Below are positions 7,370 to 11,203 of a stretch of 11,203 nucleotides of DNA, piece after piece. Positions within the stretch are counted from its first letter, which is position 1. Each line of letters begins with the position of its first letter. This DNA is from Candidatus Cloacimonadota bacterium (GTDB lineage Bacteria; Cloacimonadota; Cloacimonadia; Cloacimonadales; TCS61), in NCBI GenBank assembly GCA_027858325.1, contig JAQICU010000362.1, forward strand, positions 1 to 11,203, given 5' to 3'. The notes below the pieces were generated by a model. It saw nothing but the letters and a program-made list of their open reading frames with translations. It had not been told where the DNA came from and did no database searches. Made by a program: the position numbers and the translations under genes.

Positions 7370-9544
7370 TTACTTTATTAACATCATCTTATTAATTTTC
7401 TCAAAAATTCCGGTTTTCAACTTATAAAAATAGATTCCTGAACCTACTTGTTTATTATTAGAATCTTTCCCATCCCAAACTACTGTATGCTGACCGGTTG
7501 TTAACTGATCGCTGATAAGTGTTTTTATCTTCTGCCCTTTGATGTTATAAACTGAGAGTGTCACAAACGAAAACGTTTGTGTAACAGAGAAAGAAATTGT
7601 TGTGGTTGGATTGAAAGGATTGGGATAATTAGAAAGTTGAACATCAAGAGGAGGAATTGTTTCTTCATTTATTGAAACTGGATCAATCCACTCTTCTTGA
7701 AACTCAAGATCTATTGCAGCATAATGTAGATTCCCACCTGAGCTGGGAGATGAAGAACCGTAATCCTCATCATCCATAAAAGCAAAATGTAATTTGGCGT
7801 GATAATTACCCGGCTCATTGCTGAGGATCTCAAGCTTATCACCAAGAGTTATATTGACAGGGAGCATCCCATCAAGTTCCGGAGCAAAATTACCATCATA
7901 ATGGTTAGTAGTGTCGATAATTGCATCATTGGGGTTGGCATTAATATATCTGATATCCGACCAAGTTTCACCATTATCGTCAGAAATAACAATACAAATC
8001 TCGGGTTGTTCCACCCAGCCGTCATAACCCGGTTCTCCATAATATGCATGATAAAGTTTTGCACAATCGTGCCAGGCACAAACAACCCAATTCTCATTTG
8101 ATGTCATTTTGCAATTACTTTCATGAAAATAGGAATCCTGCCAACCACCATCCGAATTAAAGAACCAACTCGGGCAGCTCATTACAATTATTGGCCACCC
8201 GTCTACGTCATATTCGTCAACTTCTCCATCATCATTCAGATCAAAGGCAACAGCCAAATGGTCATCTCCTGGATCAGTGTCTTGAACATCCAGGTCGTAG
8301 AAACTGAATTCTCCTGAATCAGTATTAAATGTGAATATTTTTGGATAGATATATGCTGCCATATAAATATCCTCATCAATATTTTCTTGAGAATTATAAT
8401 TCACACCGCTCATCCACTTTATCTTTGTATAATCATCTGTAAACACGCCATTATAATGGCTAAGATCGTATGACGGAATAATGAACATTTCCGCTGGAGA
8501 TCCATCATCATTTTCCCAAACTGGTTCACCAGTATTAATGTTTGTTGAGTTATCCATCGGTTGTTTAAGCTGCTGAGTATATTTTGTGAATGTTTCACCG
8601 TAATCATTACTGAATAAAGCAAAAAGTGAATCTGCTACATTACCGAAGAAAACAACTTTTCCATCAACTTCACTTACGATCATATCTTTTCTTATCAAGG
8701 CAAGATTGTTATAAGTCAACTCATCAAAATATGGAAAAGATTGTACTGTCCAATCAAGATCTGATGAAGCCAACAGATCTGTATCGGTGAAATCTGCATA
8801 CAGATAAAGACTATTAGGACCACCCTCAGAATTTGCCGAATTGTTTCCATAAGCATGGATTCTTCGATGATCTGCAAGTGGAGATTGTCCAACCCAAACC
8901 TGTGGCCAAATAAACACATCATCATCATGTCCTGTATAAGGTAAGCTCATTTCCGGATTATCGATAACAATAAATGGTATTCTCCAACCTCCACCTGTTG
9001 CATGAAATGTATTATATGACATATGACTGTCATAAGATCCATCCGGTTCTGTAACTGCATGCCAAACTGCAAACGGATCACCAGTATAATGGTCAATAGC
9101 ACATGAAGTGTATCCCGCTCGAACAATACCTGAATTAATGTAATTACTTTCTGCAAGTGTTCCATCAGGATTAATATAACTGAAGTAAGCTTTTCGATCC
9201 ATTCCCACATTTGGTGTTTCAGAATACATATAAGTAATATATATCCCACCTGCTGTGTAACCATTAGGCATTGAAAATTCCGGTTGGATTCTTACGTTAT
9301 GACCATTAAGACTAAATGGCATATAATCATAATATGAGTTTGCCAGAAAAGTGGTTGGATCACTATTACCATTAAGTATGAATGAATACTCTGGAGCTGA
9401 ATCCTGTTCTCTGTGTCCGCTTCTTGTTCCACTACGTGTAATTTGATTTTGATCATCAATTGCGGTTTGTGTCGGTTGCATAAAATCATTTGCAAAAATA
9501 TAAACAGATAGAGTAATAATTAGAAAAATTGCTGTTATTTTCAT
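7370..9544 (-). CDS. Exported Asp-box (sialidase-like propeller) protein with T9SS sorting domain
   Basis: The 724-residue product has a signal peptide (1-18, likely cleavage after Ala18), a body of about 600 residues and a T9SS sorting domain (638-724, YPNPFNPTTTI start, NKMMLIK end). The body has two Asp-box motifs, S-N-D-Y-G-E-T-F (312-319) and S-D-D-N-G-E-T-W (521-528). These mark turns of sialidase/BNR-type beta-propellers; they are structural, not catalytic, and an arginine triad was not identified, so sialidase activity is not claimed. An EF-hand/dockerin-like loop, D-L-N-D-D-G-E-V-D-E-Y-D, sits at 435-446 and probably binds calcium. The ATG is preceded by GGGGAGG at 5-base spacing. 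It is first of the minus-strand series; its promoter should lie in the AT-rich bases beyond 9560 but is not clear. Confidence 0.88.
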   Translation of the reverse strand: MKITAIFLIITLSVYIFANDFMQPTQTAIDDQNQITRSGTRSGHREQDSAPEYSFILNGNSDPTTFLANSYYDYMPFSLNGHNVRIQPEFSMPNGYTAGGIYITYMYSETPNVGMDRKAYFSYINPDGTLAESNYINSGIVRAGYTSCAIDHYTGDPFAVWHAVTEPDGSYDSHMSYNTFHATGGGWRIPFIVIDNPEMSLPYTGHDDDVFIWPQVWVGQSPLADHRRIHAYGNNSANSEGGPNSLYLYADFTDTDLLASSDLDWTVQSFPYFDELTYNNLALIRKDMIVSEVDGKVVFFGNVADSLFALFSNDYGETFTKYTQQLKQPMDNSTNINTGEPVWENDDGSPAEMFIIPSYDLSHYNGVFTDDYTKIKWMSGVNYNSQENIDEDIYMAAYIYPKIFTFNTDSGEFSFYDLDVQDTDPGDDHLAVAFDLNDDGEVDEYDVDGWPIIVMSCPSWFFNSDGGWQDSYFHESNCKMTSNENWVVCAWHDCAKLYHAYYGEPGYDGWVEQPEICIVISDDNGETWSDIRYINANPNDAIIDTTNHYDGNFAPELDGMLPVNITLGDKLEILSNEPGNYHAKLHFAFMDDEDYGSSSPSSGGNLHYAAIDLEFQEEWIDPVSINEETIPPLDVQLSNYPNPFNPTTTISFSVTQTFSFVTLSVYNIKGQKIKTLISDQLTTGQHTVVWDGKDSNNKQVGSGIYFYKLKTGIFEKINKMMLIK
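7434..7631 (-). repeat. Sorting-domain cassette, copy 2
   Basis: This partner of 6097-6294 has the same length, no gaps and about 90% identity. Both copies contain an 8-bp inverted repeat, CACAAACG and CGTTTGTG, with a 4-base loop that differs (AAAA here, AGGA in copy 1). Confidence 0.9.
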
Positions 9545-9586
9545 CTTTTCCTCCCCAAAAAAAAAATGAATTAGCTCATTTACTGT

Positions 9587-9670
9587 TTACTTAAAAAAGA
9601 TTTCAAAAATTAAGTTCAATGCAAAATAATATTCAGAAAAGCGATTAATGAATTATTCTATAAACTTCAT
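9587..9670 (-). pseudogene. Possible small gene interrupted by an in-frame stop, or leader peptide
   Basis: A strong ribosome binding site, GGGAGG (9678-9683), stands 7 bases before an ATG (9668-9670), but the frame reads M-K-F-I-E and then TAA (9653-9655). Beyond that stop the same frame stays open for 21 more codons rich in aromatic and aliphatic residues and ends at TAA (9587-9589). It may be a decayed small protein, or a genuine five-codon leader peptide in the Asp-box gene's 5' region. AT-rich sequence can give such frames by chance. Confidence 0.25.
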
Positions 9671-9685
9671 TATATGTCCTCCCTT

Positions 9686-9932
9686 TTAAGTCAAGAATTT
9701 TATGTTTTTTCTTTGTTGAAATATATATAAAATTGCAATTATTATTCCAATCCAAATATATCCAGTATTACACAGCAATAATTTGTCTAATAAACCTGTG
9801 TTAATGGTATTTATTTCACTTAACTTTTTTATTTCCAGTCAGTTGATGATCAAGTAAAAATATTAATAATTGCGGAATTGGTTATGCAATTAGTGTAATT
9901 ATTTCAGCGATAAATAATCCATCGTCCTTCGA
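9686..9932 (-). pseudogene. Possible remnant of a small membrane protein
   Basis: Two minus-strand frames read like parts of one protein. The first (9816-9932) is hydrophobic and contains L-L-I-F-L-L-D-H-Q-L-T-G, with one in-frame TAA. The second (9686-9838) has no ATG; it includes I-W-I-G-I-I-I-A-I-L-Y-I-F followed by a basic tail, like a membrane anchor, and ends 2 bases before the next ribosome binding site. The frames could be joined by removing one A from the run of six near 9825-9830. No family is recognised, and chance in AT-rich DNA is a real alternative. Confidence 0.25.
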
Positions 9933-9992
9933 CTACGCTTCCGCCTTTGTTGGAAACTACGGCGTGACAAACAGGATGATACAAGCTCAGGA
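9921..9992. repeat. Possible dispersed intergenic repeat element
   Basis: This patch is richer in GC than its surroundings and has internal short repeats: ACTACG at 9932-9937 and 9956-9961, CAGGAT at 9972-9977 and 9987-9992, and CGCC/GGCG arms at 9942-9945 and 9961-9964. Its composition is like the small interspersed intergenic sequences found in many uncultured bacteria. A single copy in the window cannot prove repetition. Confidence 0.25.
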
Positions 9993-10036
9993 TTTCAGAA
10001 AGCCTTCTGTAAATCTTAATAAAGATCACATAAACC

Positions 10037-10070
10037 AAAAAAACCTTCCAGATTTAACTTGGAAGGTTTT
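10037..10070 (-). terminator. Intrinsic terminator of asnS
   Basis: An 11-bp perfect stem, 10040-10050 paired with 10060-10070, encloses a 9-base loop. On the minus strand it is followed by a run of seven T in total (four in the stem, three after). It begins 22 bases after the asnS stop codon. On the plus strand the stem is followed by a longer T run (10073-10081), so it can act in both directions. Confidence 0.85.
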
Positions 10071-10092
10071 AATTTTTTTTTCTATCTATGTA

Positions 10093-11203
10093 TTACGGAT
10101 TGATCCTGTTTATCATTCTTGGAAATGGAATAACTTCGCGAATATAACGGATACCGCTCATCCATTGTATCAATCGTTCAAGTCCGATCCCAAAACCACT
10201 GTGCGGAACAGAACCGTATTTTCTAAGGTCGAGGAACCACTGGTAATCTTTCACATCGTATCCTTCTTTCTTGATCCTTCCCAATAGGATATCATGATCG
10301 TCTTCACGCTGCGATCCGCCAAGGATCTCTCCAAAACCTTCCGGTGCAATGAGGTCTGCACCCAGAACAAGATCAGGATTATCTTTGTCGCGTTTCATGT
10401 AAAACGATTTTATTTCTTTCGGCCATCTTTCTACAAATACAGGAACATCACTTCCATCAGTTATCATTTCTTCTTCAGGAGCTCCAAAATCATCGAGATA
10501 ATCTATTTCCACGCCCTTCTTTTTGAGCATATCAATAACTTCTCTGTGTGTCATTCTCTTAAATGGAGCATCAGCTCTCTTCAGCTTCTCAATATCACGC
10601 TCAAGGATTTCCAGTTCTTTTGTGTTTCTCTCAATAACTGTGCGGATCACGTAGCGGATAAGTTCTTCTTGAATATCCATATTTTCATCGTGTTCCACAA
10701 AAGCAGCTTCCGCATCCATCATCCAGAATTCAGTTAGATGTTTACGGGTTTTAGATTTTTCAGCTCGGAAAACCGGACCAAAATCATAAACTTTGCCTAG
10801 ACTCATGATTCCAGCTTCCAGATAAAGCTGTCCCGATTGGGAAAGGAAAGCAGAGCCCAGATCGAAATAAGGAACTTCAAAAAGTGTAGTTGTTCCTTCA
10901 CTTGCATTTGGTGTAAGGATTGGTGAATCGAACCTGTAAAAATCGTTCTTATTCAAATACTCACAAATAGCATAATAAACAGTATGACGGATCTTAAGAG
11001 CGGCATTCTGCTTATTAGATCTAAGCCATAAATGTCTGTGAGAAAGTAAAAAATCTGCGCCGTGTTCCTTCTTCCCAATCGGATAATCTTCAGATTTCCC
11101 GATTATGCTTAAATCCTTCAGTTGGAATTCAAAAACACCTTCACGTTTTGGGTGTTCTTGAGGAATCCCAACCATCTCAACAGATGATTCCACTGTGACC
11201 TGC
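10093..11203 (-). CDS. asnS: Asparaginyl-tRNA synthetase (N-terminus outside window)
   Basis: This class II synthetase joins asparagine to its tRNA in the cytoplasm using ATP. The frame is open to the right edge, so the gene starts beyond it; the GTG at 11193 is internal. About 370 residues are visible of the usual 430-460, so most of the N-terminal OB-fold anticodon-binding domain is missing from the window. Asparagine-type signatures are clear: T-P-N-A-S-E-G-T-T-T-L-F-E-V-P near 10918, motif 2 F-R-A-E-K-S-K-T-R-K-H starting at 10770, Q-R-E-D-D-H-D, and motif 3 G-F-G-I-G-L-E-R-L starting at 10197, then I-R-E-V-I-P-F-P-R. AspRS is unlikely given these. All visible class II motifs are intact. 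Its function is unrelated to the exported proteins, and it ends at its own terminator. Confidence 0.97.
   Translation of the reverse strand, partial: QVTVESSVEMVGIPQEHPKREGVFEFQLKDLSIIGKSEDYPIGKKEHGADFLLSHRHLWLRSNKQNAALKIRHTVYYAICEYLNKNDFYRFDSPILTPNASEGTTTLFEVPYFDLGSAFLSQSGQLYLEAGIMSLGKVYDFGPVFRAEKSKTRKHLTEFWMMDAEAAFVEHDENMDIQEELIRYVIRTVIERNTKELEILERDIEKLKRADAPFKRMTHREVIDMLKKKGVEIDYLDDFGAPEEEMITDGSDVPVFVERWPKEIKSFYMKRDKDNPDLVLGADLIAPEGFGEILGGSQREDDHDILLGRIKKEGYDVKDYQWFLDLRKYGSVPHSGFGIGLERLIQWMSGIRYIREVIPFPRMINRINP

Larger units (their letters stand above)
9545..10035. other. 490-base region without an intact gene
   Basis: The stretch is AT-rich except for a more GC-rich patch at about 9921-9970. 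It holds the leader of the Asp-box gene (ribosome binding site at 9550-9556 after a ten-base T run on the minus strand), two possible gene remnants described separately, and no tRNA or rRNA-like structure that I can see. No convincing promoter for the Asp-box gene could be picked out. Confidence 0.6.

Noticed and set aside
7370..9544. Naming the Asp-box protein a sialidase
   Set aside because: Asp-boxes occur in many propellers, and the catalytic Arg, Tyr and Glu set was not found.
9964..10287. Plus-strand frame of 107 codons
   Set aside because: It runs through the asnS terminator and opposite the asnS 3' end; it is a shadow frame.
10294..10737. Plus-strand frame of 147 codons
   Set aside because: It lies wholly opposite intact asnS motifs, so it is an antisense shadow.

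Overview
The window is AT-rich and carries four genes for large exported proteins. All four end in the same kind of C-terminal domain: a Y-P-N-P-F-N-P-T-T-T-I start, an FlgD-like beta sandwich, and a K-K-M-x-L-x-K end. This is the type A sorting domain of the type IX secretion system (T9SS). Together with strong Shine-Dalgarno sites and a bacterial asparaginyl-tRNA synthetase, it points to an uncultured bacterium of the Fibrobacterota-Chlorobiota-Bacteroidota (FCB) group. The wording of the domain, for example YPNPFNPTTTI and SSGIYFYKL, is the kind I associate with Cloacimonadota, Marinimicrobia or Ignavibacteria. The phylum is an inference.

Layout from left to right. Bases 1-3957 (+) are the 3' part of a giant surface protein that enters from the left edge. 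It has twelve consecutive Ig/PKD-like repeats of 92-94 residues, one standard PKD domain and the sorting domain, and it ends at a clear hairpin terminator. Facing it are three minus-strand genes in the order of transcription: an Asp-box protein (9544-7370), a propeller-like protein (7325-6033), and a gingipain-family (peptidase C25) protein (5913-4081). The first two lie 44 bases apart and are probably cotranscribed. The third has a possible promoter of its own. Bases 9545-10035 have no intact gene; they hold what may be remnants of small genes and a more GC-rich intergenic patch. Bases 10093-11203 (-) are most of asnS, a housekeeping gene that runs off the right edge.

How the genes relate: the four exported proteins look like T9SS cargo, but no T9SS machinery gene is present. 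The most notable points are these. The C25 protein has serine where the family has its catalytic cysteine. The giant protein's repeat array has no lysine and no cysteine and is strongly acidic. The array shows a higher-order period of four repeats. Two neighbouring genes share a nearly identical sorting-domain cassette although the rest of their sequences is unrelated. An inactive protease-fold protein beside a Lys/Arg-poor surface stalk suggests a binding or surface-attachment role, but this is only a hypothesis.
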